This document shows, piece after piece, positions 50,826-63,890 of a DNA stretch of 64,000 nucleotides (positions are counted from its first letter, which is position 1; the number at the start of each line of letters is the position of its first letter). The translations under genes were made by a program, and so were the position numbers. Origin of the DNA: Serinus canaria (taxonomy: Eukaryota > Chordata > Aves > Passeriformes > Fringillidae); NCBI RefSeq assembly GCF_022539315.1, contig NC_066316.1, forward strand, positions 32,303,245 through 32,367,244, given 5' to 3'. The notes under the pieces are model-generated. The model searched no databases. It saw only the letters and a list, made by a program, of their open reading frames with translations, and was not told the DNA's origin.

Positions 50826-51110
50826 AGAGTAGGGACAAAAGTCTTCTCTGCACCGCTGCTTCTGCTGGCAAGCAGACTCAGGAGCTCCTCCTGCCACGGT
50901 GCAGTGTTGGGCTCCTGCAGTGGTGTGCTGGCAGGCAGCTGCAGGGCAGCTCCTGCAGGCAGCAGATGGCAAAGAGATCCAACCCAAGCTCAGGGCGAGC
51001 TTCTGAATGCTCAGTTTTGTCATCCTGCTTTGGTATAGTACTTAGCTCCTCAAGAGAAATATCTGTGCCTCTGCCTTTGATTTTATCTACAGCAGCAGTG
51101 TAACTCCCTG
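50826..51110. other. GC-rich CTGCAG-dense patch
   Basis: Many CTGCAG, GGCAGC and GCTCCTGCAG words make this stretch poor in stop codons. Three overlapping frames of 78-93 codons exist (50822-51103 plus; 50787-51023 and 50878-51120 minus), none with a recognisable domain. It contains few CpGs, so it is not a clear CpG island. Confidence 0.5.
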
Positions 51111-53999
51111 ACTGAGACATCTGGTTATTTCAAAACAAATAACAAATGTTATTAACATAGAAGTTGTGCTGCTGTTTTCTTATATGCCTCTTGTGGCCAA
51201 GCAAGGACTAACATGAATTTAAAACCAAAAAATACTAAAAATCTAAGGGCGTTTAGTCCATCTGGATGCATAGAAGTTCTGTCTACAGCTTAATATCAAA
51301 CAGCAGGAACAGAGATTGGAAAAAATGTTACGCAAATTAACTCAATAAATCTAGTAAACTAGCTTTACTTCAGATATATTTTCTGTAGCTGAATTACCTT
51401 AGGCTTTGGCCAGGATGATCACAAGACTTCATCAGTGCCTTTTATTGCAGTAGTATCATCAGCCACTTGATTTTCAAAAGGTTTTGATAAGTGTCACAGG
51501 ATTAAATACATATTTAGAGTCAAACTGATTGTGTAGAAACAGTTTTTTTAGGATTTCAATTAAAAAATAATATATGGGATAACTTACAATGTTTGGATAT
51601 CTTCCAGCTGCTGTATCTTGGACAGTAATGTTTGGTCCAGATTCTTCTTCTTATAATTTTGCCAAGCTCCAGCAATAAGGCAAGGATTAGTTTGGCCTGT
51701 GGAGACTATGTGAACTAAAATTCAGTTTTGCATGAGAAAACAAAATAAGTGACTATACCAGTTGAAGAATTACTTTGGTGTTGGAAAAGGGATTTTAGTA
51801 CACTTCAAAAATATATGGTTATTCAATTGCATTGGGAAGAAAAACACATTTTTAAAAGAGAAACAAGAGAAATTATTTCTGTTGTTTATACTCTCTCAAA
51901 GAACTACATATCATGTTGAAATGGAGGTCAGGGAATTTGCTGCCCTAGCAGGATGGAAAACAGTATTCTGAGAAGGAGTCTCAAGTGACCGTAGCATATC
52001 TGCTGTTCATCAGTGAGTGTGCCAGGTCAGGCTTGCTCCTGTGTCTGCTGCTTCAGTGGAGCTGGCTTCTCTGGTGGCCCACAGCTGAAGAGTTTTAAAG
52101 GGCAGCACAAGGTCAGGGAAGTTCTCTTGGACATGACTTTTTACTAATTAGTATCTAAAAATATTCCAACCTGTCAGGACTGCAGGTGGACAGATGCTAT
52201 TCTGATAACCGTGGTGGATGAGACTGAGAGAAGTTTTCAGGATAGGTTAGCAGATGGCAAAGGGAACAATTGCCTTTTTAAGCTTAATGAACCCAGGAGC
52301 CTCTTTGCTCAGAAGTGTGTGAGTTTGTTGGGTTTTTTTGAGATAGCTGGTAGCAGAGTGATGTTGTGTTTTGTTACAAGTTGGGGAGTTGAAGCTGCAT
52401 GTGAGGCTTTAGGCTGATGGGATCTGTGTTTGACACAGAGGTTGGGTGCAAAATACTGCCAAGCTGCTCCAGCTGCACTTGGCACACAGCATCCTCTGCA
52501 GGTATAGGCCAGTGTATACCATGGCAGAATGACAAACTGGGAAGTCATTATGTCTGGGTTTATGAGGGATTTCTGAATTAGTTACATATTGAACATTGTG
52601 TGCCATAATTGTTTCTTTCATTAACCAGGAGCATCATTTTAATGCTTGCTTCCAGTCTTGTACCTTTTTGGGATTGCCTTTTTCTCAGTTATTATTTTGT
52701 ATATGGGAGACACTGGTAAAGAAATAGAAGCCATCCTATCCATATAGAAATTTTCCAGTAATGCTATAGTCAGTAAACATTGAGATGTCTGCATTTTCCT
52801 GACCTTGCAGGTGGCAGAAGTCTGCTGTGATACCAGATGTTAGGCTAAAATAAGAAATAGAAAGAGACATTATTGGGACACAAATTGCATGGTTTTTACT
52901 GCTAGACTTTAATTCAAAAATATACTATATAGCTTGTCTCTGAGACTAGTGTTTATTAGAATATTATATTTTATATATAATATTTTCAGGCTGGAAACTG
53001 TTCAATTGTACATGCACTTATGATCACATTTGTGCTCTAAATCTGAAGGATTGAGAACTCTCTCTAAGAGTATAAACTAACAATGCTGGAACTTAAACAG
53101 CATCACCTGATTCTTCATTAACAGGCAATGTTCTGGTCACTTTTTGCCAGTTAAGTAGATGCTGAAGAGACATACTTTCCCTTCAGTTCCCATTGGGCTT
53201 CTTGAATCCTCACAAGTGGCTTCAAACAGTAATAATGGGAAACCTGCAAATAAGGTCTAATGATTTTAATTCTTAGGAGAAAAAGGACCACACTGAATTT
53301 CAAAAATGTAAATTGTATTTGCTAAGTATTCCTTTTTTCACATTGATTGGTAGAAAATTGAAATTACGAAAAAAAAGCACAAACATTTGTGTTTATTTAT
53401 AGCTTATGTTTTTTCTCCAGCAAATCACAAACATGCTTACACAAAATCCAATTTTGTGCCTTCTTTGCTGCAGTGTAACCATACTGCCTTGCAGTGGAAT
53501 TAATTCAGCTAGCTCAGTACAACAGCACAAATTCTGCTTTCTTTGGAAATCCTTTCCTTCAGATACATTGCTTGAAGAGTTGGTTAGGAAAACTGCATTA
53601 AAACTATGCTGCTAAGTAAAACCAGATATTTGACTAGTGCTAATATCATATCCACTGCTCCTAAAAGTTTTAATGTTTGTAGAGAAATCTGTACGATTTT
53701 CCATCTTTGCTAGACCAGAAGAACAGCAAAGAGACTTTATAGAATGAAGCCTGAGTATTTCCTATATCCCAAGATCTGAGAAGTTTGAGATCTTTAATGC
53801 ATATCAACTTATGTACTTTACCACATTTTTCTGAGTTATGTTGAGTAACTGCAAAAGTAGTTGGTTTTGTTTCTATACTTTGAGGCGAATTTGTCTAATT
53901 TTCTAAACAGTATTTGTTTCCCTCTCTATTATTATTGTTAATTTCTTGCTGTGCTAATGGCCAAAATATTCTGTAAAACACGAGTTTTCCTCTTCTGTG

Positions 54000-54130
54000 A
54001 CTGCATGTACAGAGCACATGTGTTTTTGTGAACAAGTGCATGTGCATTTGCACATTTGTGCAGGTGTGTGGAGGTACAGTATGTGCAAGTAGATGTAGAA
54101 ATACTTACATTTACATATGCATATTAGTAC
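54000..54130. repeat. Degenerate TG/CA-rich alternating tract
   Basis: ATGTGCATTTGCACATTTGT-like words with alternating purines and pyrimidines. Probably a decayed microsatellite. Confidence 0.6.
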
Positions 54131-55511
54131 ATGTGCTTATGAATGAAATTTTTTAATAGGGAGCTAAAAATATAAACTGGTTAGATTTTGTTATGTTTTT
54201 TAAAGACATACCAATGATGATTCACATTCTTTTGCTGGCATATTTATTTCAAATCTGAACCAATTGATGGATTACTTTGGTTTTTAATGCTATCAGCAGT
54301 GCCTTTGCCTTTCAAAATAGGAAGGTCAAGGCTATGTAAAAGAATGCAACCAATATGATATGTGATTGAAGGTAGCAGCAGCCCAGAGGAGATGAGGTGT
54401 CCATGGAACACTAAAAGATTAAAGCAGGGTAAAAGGCTAAGGAAGACCAGCTGGCTCTGTAACATATTACTGTTCAGAGTGCATTACTGCTAAATTGAAA
54501 AACAGGTTCAAGCTGCAGGTTTCCAGGATGCTGCAGAGTGGAATGCATACCAAATGTGGTTACTTCAGCCTGGGTAAAGAGTAAGGGAACATGAACTGCT
54601 GGATGTTATTGGCACTGTGAGCAGCTGTTTACTCTTTCTCTTGGGCATAGGTTAAGGATAGGGACAAAGCACAAAAATCAAGAGAGAGGAAATGGATTAA
54701 TCCAAACAGACTTTGGAGGCACTGTAATCCCTTATCAATTGCAAAGTAGGAATGATGTATCTCCTTCTCTTTTTTCTAAATTATTTTTTTTCTATGCATG
54801 CTATCAGAATAAACCTACACAACATGAGCAGGGATCTTTTGACATTTACTGAGAAAGGGTGGTTCTCTTAGCTCAGAAGTACATATCTGCTACTTTAACC
54901 TCTTTCTTTATCACAAACATCTGTGTAACCTAAAGCCCATCTGTGGCTTCTGCCACAGGGTTATAAACAATGTCAGCAAGAGTTAAGGAAAAGATGATGC
55001 CAAGTTTCCAGTCTAGGTCTGGGTAAGCTTGCATTCATGTTCTTTCTGACACAGACTTCCTCTGTGATCTTCTAAAACTTTCACTGTCTCATCTGAGCTG
55101 GAGGTCCCCATCAGCAGAAGAGCAATGACAGTCTGTTGTGGGTGCCCTACAAATTGTAAAAAATTTCTGAGTAAAGTAAGGGCTACACAAAAGTGTGTTG
55201 TATGTTCTGTGGTATTTCTGTAATAGCATATGACTAGACAGAATAGTTTAAAAAAAACCCAAAACAACTGTCAATTGGAAAGGGCATGTAAAAGTCTCCT
55301 TCATAATTGTGAAATGTTGGCCAGTGTAGCCACACACGCAGCAAAAGCAAGAGATCATTCTCAAAATAGGATTTTTCCTTTCTTTTTTTTTCCATATCCA
55401 TTAAATGGAACTAAAAAAATTTAACTTGAAATCAAATAAGCTAATTTTTTCACTGTGCCAAAATAGCAGGTATTGATATGAGGAAAGTGAATTCTTCCAC
55501 AGCAAAAAGTC

Positions 55512-55551
55512 TGCTAAGTGTCCACCTGTATTCCCAGGTGGACTCTTAGCA
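55512..55551. repeat. Inverted repeat, 17-nt arms with one mismatch, 6-nt loop
   Basis: TGCTAAGTGTCCACCTG (55512-55528), loop TATTCC, then CAGGTGGACTCTTAGCA (55535-55551). Sixteen of 17 positions pair, and the only mismatch is T-T at 55519/55544. Pairing does not continue beyond the arms. Confidence 0.95.
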
Positions 55552-57698
55552 CTTCTGTTCTCTAGGGGAATGTATTACTTACAGTGCAAGATGTCAGTGA
55601 GCATGATTTGTAAAACTGTACTTTAAAACAATTCTTTCTGCTTTTTATCTTTGGGGTTTGTTGTAAATTGGCTTTCAGCTCTTCATGTGATTAGATCAAA
55701 CTTTGCTGGGAACAGCCATCTTTATCTACTTTCTGGCACAACAATTTCAAAGTAATATTCCCCAAAAAGCATCTTTAGTATCTGTATCTGGTATATTTTG
55801 TGTGTTTCAACAGAATGGCTGTTCAGCTTCTTCAACAGCAATGTGCAAAGAGCAGATTAAGTTTCATTATTTACCCCTCATATCAAGCAAGACTCAGGAG
55901 ATATATAAAAATAAAACTTAAAAAAAAAGCTTTTAAAAATAATTAATACTTCAGAAGAAAGAATGGTTTGTCTTCTGCTCTTTGAAAAAAAATGAGATTG
56001 CATGTTAATGTAGCTTTAATGTATTCATTGACTTCCAATGTATCTGTGAGAGACTAAAACAAAATCTTAAGTTAAAGTTTGCAAACGCTTTAAAATTAAA
56101 CATAACATTTTTAAAATCATAGTAGTAAATATTAAACTATCCTTTAACAGGTCACTAAATAGATTACTGGTTTTATCTACTTAGCTTACAGACTAATCAT
56201 ATAATGTTCTTAGTGCCTCCTTGTAAACTCTAAAAATTCAGAGAAATTATAACAGTCATCAATGAAATTTTAACCATTTACTGAAGTAGCAACTTACTAG
56301 GGTAAGTAAAGTGGCATTAATATGAAAGGCTGATATTGCAACCTAAATTAAAACATAAAGGTCTGTATTATAGATTTTTTTTTATTTAAGGATATTAGTG
56401 TATTATTATTATTTAAGCCCTATAAAAATTGATTTTCTATTGGTCTGTGTTGCAAAGTGTACATACCTTTTATAATTGTAGTTCTTATGGCTAAATATAT
56501 GTCACAGCCGTGACAGTGTGGCACGACTGGCAGTGTGATATCCTGGATCTGGTCCTGGAATGCAGGGTGCTGCCCTGAGCCCATTGCTAGAGGAAGATAA
56601 GGTTAGGGTAGAAAAAAGCAAGGCCAGTTGAGACATTTCAGACTTTCCCCTTACCTGAGGTCTTTAGCATCTCTTTCAGTCTGCGTGGGAAGATCTCTTT
56701 TCTGGCATCACGGTGTCTGATCTCATCTTTGCCTCTTCTAAGATTGTTTTGATGCTGGTTTTTTCAGCCTGCACACGCTGAGTGATGGGAGATAGGTGGG
56801 AGTAAAGAGCAAGTGGCAATACATCCTGGTCCCTTTGTGCCTGGCTCCTTTAACACAAGTGAACTGTCTTTCAATAAATAAAGAAAAGGGGGGAAAGTGA
56901 CTTATATTATTCTTTTCAGCAGCTGAAGCAGCTCCTAGTATTCCCTTGGGGCTTTCAGAAACACAGTTGTGATGTTGTCAACAAAGGAAAGATAGCATAG
57001 CATAGTGAATGCACTGCTGTTGCTCATCTGTATGTGGACTGATGCAGCATTGGAGTGGCAGCTGCTGCCTTTTCTCAGCAATGAGTTCTGTGTCTGAGTG
57101 AAGGGTAGCCATGACAATCCCTTATCATCCCTTTTAAAAACAGCATGATTTTCTTTTAAAAATTGAGTTTATTCATTATTAATACTAAATTGTAAGCACC
57201 ATAGTGTCCAAGTGAGTCTGGGCTGGGAGCATAATGAGATTTCTGTTCCAGAAAATATTTTTTGTTTGATTTCCTGACATGTGGTCAAGCTGATCTGCTG
57301 TTTGAATTCTTGTCCAAACTTATGGTCACAAGCTAAGGAATAGACTTAAGGCAGAAAGTTGTGGCAACCCAGAATGAGGAGAAAGGTTTAAGTTGTGGAA
57401 CAAAAAAGATACCAATACTTGGCTTCTATATATTAAGAGCTTCAGAAAAACACTAAGATGATTACAATAAGAGGGAGAACAAATAATAAGACATATTGAG
57501 CTTAAGGGGTGCTAGTTTTCCCAAGTCTGTAAAGAATGACTAACTCCCTTTGTGTGGCCTAGTGTAAAACATACCTGTGTAATTACTCCAACTGCAACTC
57601 TGCTTGGGCATGAGAAAATCTTGGTGTTTTGCTGTGGCCCCTATCACACAACCAAACATACTAAAAGTAATGCAAAGACATCCCTGTAGATATCCCTC
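55552..57698. other. Unannotated intron sequence with a possible unclassified repeat
   Basis: No gene recognised. About 56500-56890 differs from its neighbours: it has several CpGs (GCCGTGACAG, GCACGACTGG, CTGCGTGGGA, TCACGGTG, CACACGCTG) and ends near AATAAATAAAG. It may be an old retroelement piece, but I could not place it. Confidence 0.4.
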
Positions 57699-57910
57699 TG
57701 GGGTGGGTTAGGCTTGGCTAAAAGCCACAGTCCCACCCAGCTGCTTGCTTACTCTCTCTGCTGTAAAGGAAGAAGCAGAGGAAGAAAGCTCATGGGTCAA
57801 GATAAAGACAGAAGGATCCTTTACCAGTAACTGTCATGGGAAAAATGGGCTTCAATCTGGAGAAAATTAACCTAGTTTGTTGCCAATTAAAATGAATATT
57901 TAATTAACAA
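57699..57910. mobile_element. Avian LTR-like fragment (ERVL type), degraded
   Basis: The block starts TGGGGTGGGTTAGGCTTGGC. It contains CCACCCAGCTGCTTGCTTAC, AAGCTCATGGGTCAAGATAA, CAGTAACTGTCATGGG and GAAAATTAACCTAGTTTGTT in the order I remember for a widespread avian LTR that begins TGTGGTGGGTTGACC. Only part of the LTR remains, CpGs are mostly decayed and no target duplication is visible. The sense orientation is not certain. This assignment is from memory of bird repeats. Confidence 0.6.
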
Positions 57911-60900
57911 AGGCAAGAATCTGTCACAATTCCTCTTCATAATGCTTGCTGCTCTTCAGATGAAGAGTATTTGCCTGTTGCTGCAGACAAAAATTTTTCT
58001 CATTGTCACATGTTTAGCTTACTCCTGAGATCTGGCTGGAAAGAGAAGGGCACACTTTCAGAAACAGTGGTTGGATTAATGTGGAGAATTAAAAACAAGT
58101 GCAGATATGTGTTGGAAAAGCAGGATGAATGGGCTGAAGCTATTTAAACCAATGGGGAGAAGTGCTTTGATATGGCAGGCAACTCTTTAAAAAGCAAACT
58201 ATTTTAATACTTGCCAAGTCTGCCCTTTCTTCTGGGAGGCTGTTGCATTCCCAGGATTATGCCAGTATTAACACAGGCTGCTCTAGCTCCATTCATTTCC
58301 TCAGTAGAAACTACAGTGGCCATCCTCAGTGACTGCTTTCACAAGCAGAGGTAGTTCTGAGACATGCTGCATCCCTTCATGTTGGTATATGAGGACTGAC
58401 CTTGGCATTATTGCCATCTTCCAGATCTTTCTCACCTGTCATCCCTGTTGGAAGCAGACTTAACACAAATACTGCTTCAACAGCTGCAGATTTCTGAATG
58501 GCTCAGTAATGATCAGCAGCTTCGCTGAGTGGCTCTTTCTCTGTCTTTCAGTGCTTGGCTACAGCTGTTGTACAGTGAAGTCATTGCCCTCTAGAATTTT
58601 ATAACTCCCATAGAATTTTATAAATAATTTTATTTTATTTATAATATAATACATGTGTGTATATGTGTATAATTTCAAATAATTAAGGAGATAGATCAAA
58701 TATTTGTGATAGGGTAAAATTACAATAATTTACATACTATCTTAAAAAGAATATCCTGAGATGCTTCACAATTTACGAGGTACTATATAGATTATGTCTT
58801 CTTGTTTTCATCAAAAGACTATGAGAGTAGAAAATTCCAGCACTCCAAAACTGGAAAATAAGAAATCTTAAAAGAGGTTGACCATGTTTTTTTCCTCCAA
58901 ATCTTTCAAAATAGTTTCAGTTTTCAAAAAGTTTAATGTGACTATTTTTCTTTTCATTAAAAATGAAGGATCAAAAAATATTTTATTAAGGAATGCTGCT
59001 GCAAAGCCTTGTGGCAGCAGGAAGTCTATTTGTCTGATATCCTTGCTGTTCTCTATTGTTTTAGCACTGTCATTCATGCAGTTTTATATCACTAGGGCAA
59101 GGGGCTGTGGTCTATCATGGAAGAATCAGTGTGATTGTGAATGCTCTCCTGGAAAACAACTGTTGAATGTGCTGTGGTAGCAAAACAGTTGTTTCCAGTG
59201 AAAATCATGCCAGTATATCAGCATATTTGATCTGGATGAAAGTATTAGACTTCACTGTTGCTTAGTTGACATCTGGACTTTGGGTTCTATTTGAAGTAGG
59301 GGTTTTTGGCTACTTTTGTAATTTAACTTCTTAAATGGAAGGCATTAGTGAAGTTTTATTGGGTTAATTTGTTAAGCAGAAGACCTGGTACCAGCCTTAA
59401 TATTGAAATCTCCTGGTTTTTTAAAAAAAAAACTAAAAGCAAATGTGTGTTGTTAGTTTTAGTGGCATTTATCTTAGAAAAATACAGAAAATTACTGGGA
59501 AAAAAAAAAAAGGAAGTGGAAAAATGCTGTCTCTGGGAAAGAATAAATAAACCTCTACATTGCATGAACTCTTGCAATGGCATTTGGTGCTCATCTAGAA
59601 ATAGAAAAGTCAGTGTAGGAGGAAAAGGCGAACAGCTGTTTAGCTGCACAACATAATGATAGTGCTTTACGCTTTCTTTTTTTACATGCATTTTAGGAGT
59701 CATGGAGTTACTAATGCAAGCTGGGCACTTAATGCTTGCCTCAGTGAACTCACAGTGAATTTCAAACTGCCAAAAATGGAAATTGAGAATAAATTGTAAC
59801 TAAAAAACCCCAATTTTTAAGATAACACTGCACCTTGAACTTGCATACGAACACAATATCACAATACATTGCAAGAAATTCTAGAGAGCTTTATCTAGTT
59901 TGTGTGTATTTAGTTTCAAATGCTTTAAAATATATTCAGATTTTTCTGAATCTAAATGTAGTTCACTCGTAGCAAGTCATCTGGGACAAGTATGCAGGCT
60001 ATTCCACCTCAATTAGAGCAGCTATGCATATCTACTCTCTTAGTGTGATTATTCTGTACAGATTAAGTCAGTAGTTTTTTCAACAAAGATTGCAAAATAC
60101 TTCACCCAAGAGCATCACTCATTCTTTTTAATGGTTTGATACCCCCATACAGGTTTTACCTGTTCACTGTCTCACATCAGTAAATCTTTCATCTGATTGA
60201 TTCTTCAATATTAGACATCTCAGAGAAAGCTTTTCCATTGTGATTGCTACCTACAATAGGCAGCATTTCACTGTTTTAACTGCATTCACCCAAAATCTGC
60301 CTTGCCATAATAGGCCTGTGTTTAAAATCCTAGTCATCCCTGAATGACTTGTATCTCATAAATTGGTCTTAACACCTACCAACACCAATTTTATTGTTAG
60401 AAAATACATGAACTAGATGTCAGTACAGATGAAGGAAGGACAACTTATATTCTGATTCCCTTTGTGGTAAACTGTTCAACACATAAATGAAAAGCATTTC
60501 AATGCTGTCAGAGATTTGATTCACAATCTTTAGACCAATAAACATTTTGAATTGTAAATCCTCCCTGAAAAATCATTTCCTTTAAATTTTCTCTCAAACA
60601 TGGAGATTAATTTCGTTCTCATGTAACAATAAGAGCCATGTTACATGTTAAAGTGTGTTTCACGTGTCAACATATATGAAACATACACAATAAAAGCATC
60701 CTTTCAAATATGTATTTTTAATCCAGCTTTGTCACTGAAGTACTATCTCAGTGCAGGATGTGAAATACCTGGTGGGTTGTATTTCCTATTGTGTCTTTCA
60801 GGCTCCTGTCTGTGTCTGAAATGTGTATGTGTTTCTAAAATTCCATTAAAGATATTCTGTTGGAACATGGACTGATGCAGTTGTCTAATCCAAACAGACC

Positions 60901-62786
60901 TGAGCCCTTCAGTATGCTTGCAGATCCCACTGCCTTTGGCTGTTCCATTTTGCCTGATTTCATTTTGCTTCCCCTGCTTGATTGGATGAGCTGATTTTTC
61001 TAGGGAGGTAGGTACTCCAGAACAGTTGACAGAAAACAAACACCTAGAAACAGTTGCATTCTCACAGCACTTCTGGTGATTTTGTGGTAGTGACAATGAT
61101 TTTTTTCTCTCTAGTCAGCAAATGTGATGGGGACTGAATAGAAATAAATATTAGCACGTCTGAAACTGAAATTGTGACATGCTCTCTGGGAGAAACCTCT
61201 GTACTTCTTACTGCAGGAGAAAACACCTCACAGCTGCCTTGTAACTTCTTCTTGAATCCTAATCTGTATGACTCAAGAGCTATCTACAGGCCAGCACTCA
61301 TACATGCAATGGGAATATTCCTTCTCTGGTATAGTGGTAATCATACAAGCATGAGTCTAGACAGAGGCTGTAGGTCAGTGTGAGCATGCAGGGAAAGAAA
61401 TCCAGTAACATTTTCCTCTCTGAGCTCTCTAAAAAGTCTGTATTACAGGGGATATAGTCCATTCAGAAATTGTAAAATAGTGCCACCAGGATTTCCTCTT
61501 AGGTAAATGTTCAAAAGGGAATTGAATCACCAGAAACTATGCATGTTGTTCTTAGAATTTGTTGTGTTCATTTAATATGCAGCTTTTTGAATGGCACATC
61601 ACAGAAAACTTTTGCCTTTGCTGCCCTCACTAAGGCAATGATTTCTCTCTCTGTGATCATACAGCATGTTGTAATGGGCTTCCCTGTGACTGGTAAATCA
61701 GAATTAATACTTATATTGGTGGTAGGGCTGCTCACTGTCTTTACCATTCAGTTCAATCGGTGTTCTTCCACTGATTTAATAAGGAAAAGATGAAGTCTTC
61801 ATGATAAAGCAGGGAGTAAAATAACAGAATAAAAATAATAGGGAATAAAAATGTATCGTTGAATTGTGTGGTGAGATAGTGTGTTTTGGCAAATGAAAAG
61901 GGAATTTTACAATGACCAATTTCCTTTCTGAAAAGAAAAGCTCATAAAAGCAAAGTTTCCTTGAGATAGCTTTGAGGAATTCAATCTTTAGGCCTTATTT
62001 TCATCATACATGCCTTCTTATATAGATGGCCACAGCATCTGATGATCAAGTAATTAAGTCTAGCCATTGAGGTGACAAGAAACTGTTGTTAAACTCCTTT
62101 TAAGTGAAATGTTAGAATATTGAGGAAATACCAAAACAAAGCCAGAACCTTAGTGGGTTGTCTTTTGCTTTGGATCTGTGAGTTCAGTAGCTGCACATTT
62201 TGTCTCCTTTAGAGACAAACTCCTGTAGAGTTTATTTTCTACTAACATGCTGAAGGAAATACAGTTATTTACGTTTTTCCCTAAACCTTGCTGCTTTGTA
62301 GGCTGTTCTGTAAAAGAAAAAGGGCACATCAGTTCTCCATAAAGTTTACCTTGCCACAGAAAGGTGATCATCATTAGGAAAGCTTTCAGTAATGTCTCAA
62401 ATAAAAGAAGCAAACCATGATACTGAAGTTTAATCTCTTTTGGAATGCTGCTGGGAAAAAAATTAACAAATGAATTTAAGTACATATTTATGCAAGAGTT
62501 GAATCTTAGCCTTGATGACTTAGAAAATTATTACTTCTAACATAGTTTTGATTTAAAGATTTTTGACTTTAAATGTATGCAGTTAATATTATTTTAAATT
62601 TTGGATGTTGGTCTTCATTTATGTGGAAGACTAAAATAACATTTTCAGTGTGCTAATTACTTCTACATATATTTTTAAAAATCTATCATGACTATCTTAT
62701 AGGAACAGAGTTCTTGATTCCCACTGTCCTTTTCATAAACCTTCACTCTGGTTGCTTTGTGCAACTTTTTTCACAATGCATTCAGG
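57911..62786. other. Unannotated intron sequence
   Basis: No gene recognised. An AT-rich tract lies at 58605-58680, next to a duplicated TAGAATTTTATA word (about 58592 and 58611). Frames at 59348-59656 (+), 59356-59703 (-) and 60743-61096 (-) of 102-117 codons have no recognisable content. Confidence 0.5.
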
Positions 62787-62812
62787 TAATACAGAGCTGT
62801 AATACAGAGCTG
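62787..62812. repeat. Tandem duplication of a 13-mer
   Basis: TAATACAGAGCTG is repeated twice perfectly, 17 bp before the 3' terminus of the adjacent CR1. Confidence 0.92.
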
Positions 62813-62828
62813 TAAGGTTTTGTCCATT

Positions 62829-63890
62829 TCACAGAATCACAGGATAGTCTGGGTTGGAAGGGACCTCTGGAGATCATCCAGTCCAACTCCACTGCCAAGG
62901 CAGGCTCACTTAGAACAGGTGGCACCACGCAGGAGAGTCTGGCACCATGCTCTGGGCACCCACCTTGGAGATACTTGTATGTATTGATGAGGTCTGGGAT
63001 CTCTCAGTCTTCTCTAAACTAAACAAGCCCAGCTCCTGCAGTCTGTCCGAAGGACAGAGCTGCTCCAGACTCCCAATCATATTTGTGGACTTCTAGTGGA
63101 CCCTCTCTGGTAGCTCCTTCTCTTGCTTGTACTGAGGAACCCAGAACTGTGCACAATATATTACAGATGTGGCCTCACCAAGGCCAGCTAAGAAGGGCTC
63201 CCTCCAACTATCAGCTCCCTCTCCCTGCTGGCCACACTCTTCCTGATGCACCCCAGGATCCCATTTACCCTCCTGGCCATGACAGCACTGGTGGCTCACG
63301 GTCAGCTTGCCATCCACCAATGCCCCCAGGTCCTCCTGAGCAGAGCTGCTCCCCAGGAGCTCAGTCCCAGCCTGTGCTGGTACTTGGTGCTGTTCCTCCC
63401 CAGGTGCAGGACCCTGCCCTTGTCCTTGTTGAACCTCATTAGGTTTTCCTCTGTCCAACTCCAGCCTATCAAGGTCCCACTGAATGGCAGCACTGCCTTC
63501 AGGTGCATCAGCCATTCCCCATTACAGTTTTGTGTAACAGCAAACTTGCTTAGGGGGTTCCTATCCCTTCATCCTTCAGGCTGATAAATTTAAGTTCAAT
63601 AAGACTGGACCTAGAATTGATCCCTGGGGAACCCCATTGACTACAGGCCTCCAAATGAATTCTGCCCCACTCATCACAATCTTCTGAGCTCGGCCATTCA
63701 GCCAGTTCTTGATCTGCCTCACTGTCCATTCATCCAACCCACATTTCCTGTGATTACCTACAAGGCTGTTATGGGAGAAAGTGTCAAAAGCCTTTCTAAA
63801 GTCAAGGTAGATGACATCCATGTAAAAGTTCCCATTTTTCTTTTCAGTCTTTTTCACAGCAATCTCACAAGCATAGCTTAGCAATTTCTG
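62829..63890 (-). mobile_element. CR1 LINE, 5'-truncated, with disrupted reverse transcriptase
   Basis: The antisense element begins on the plus strand with TTCACAGAATCACAGGATAG and GGGTTGGAAGGGACCTCTGG, the reverse of a CR1 3' end. It then runs into ORF2. The minus-strand frame 63576-63884 contains RT motif A (VIYLDFRKAFDT) and the following block NGVPQGSILGPVLL. Frames 63302-63508 and 63093-63515 carry the next parts (ENLMRFNKDKGRVLHLGRN; EDLGALVDGKLTVSHQCCHG). The catalytic FADD box near 63530-63548 has lost a base, reads FAV and shifts frame, so the copy is dead. Its frames are longer than in the CR1 at 5248-6835, implying a younger insertion. The 5' limit is approximate. Confidence 0.93.

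Larger units (their letters stand above)
48241..55511. other. Unannotated intron sequence
   Basis: No gene recognised. A locally GC-rich, CTGCAG-rich patch occurs at about 50826-51110 and is open in three frames. A TG-rich degenerate tract lies at 54000-54130. AT tracts (such as 52955-52985) occur. No transposon signature was identified. Confidence 0.5.
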
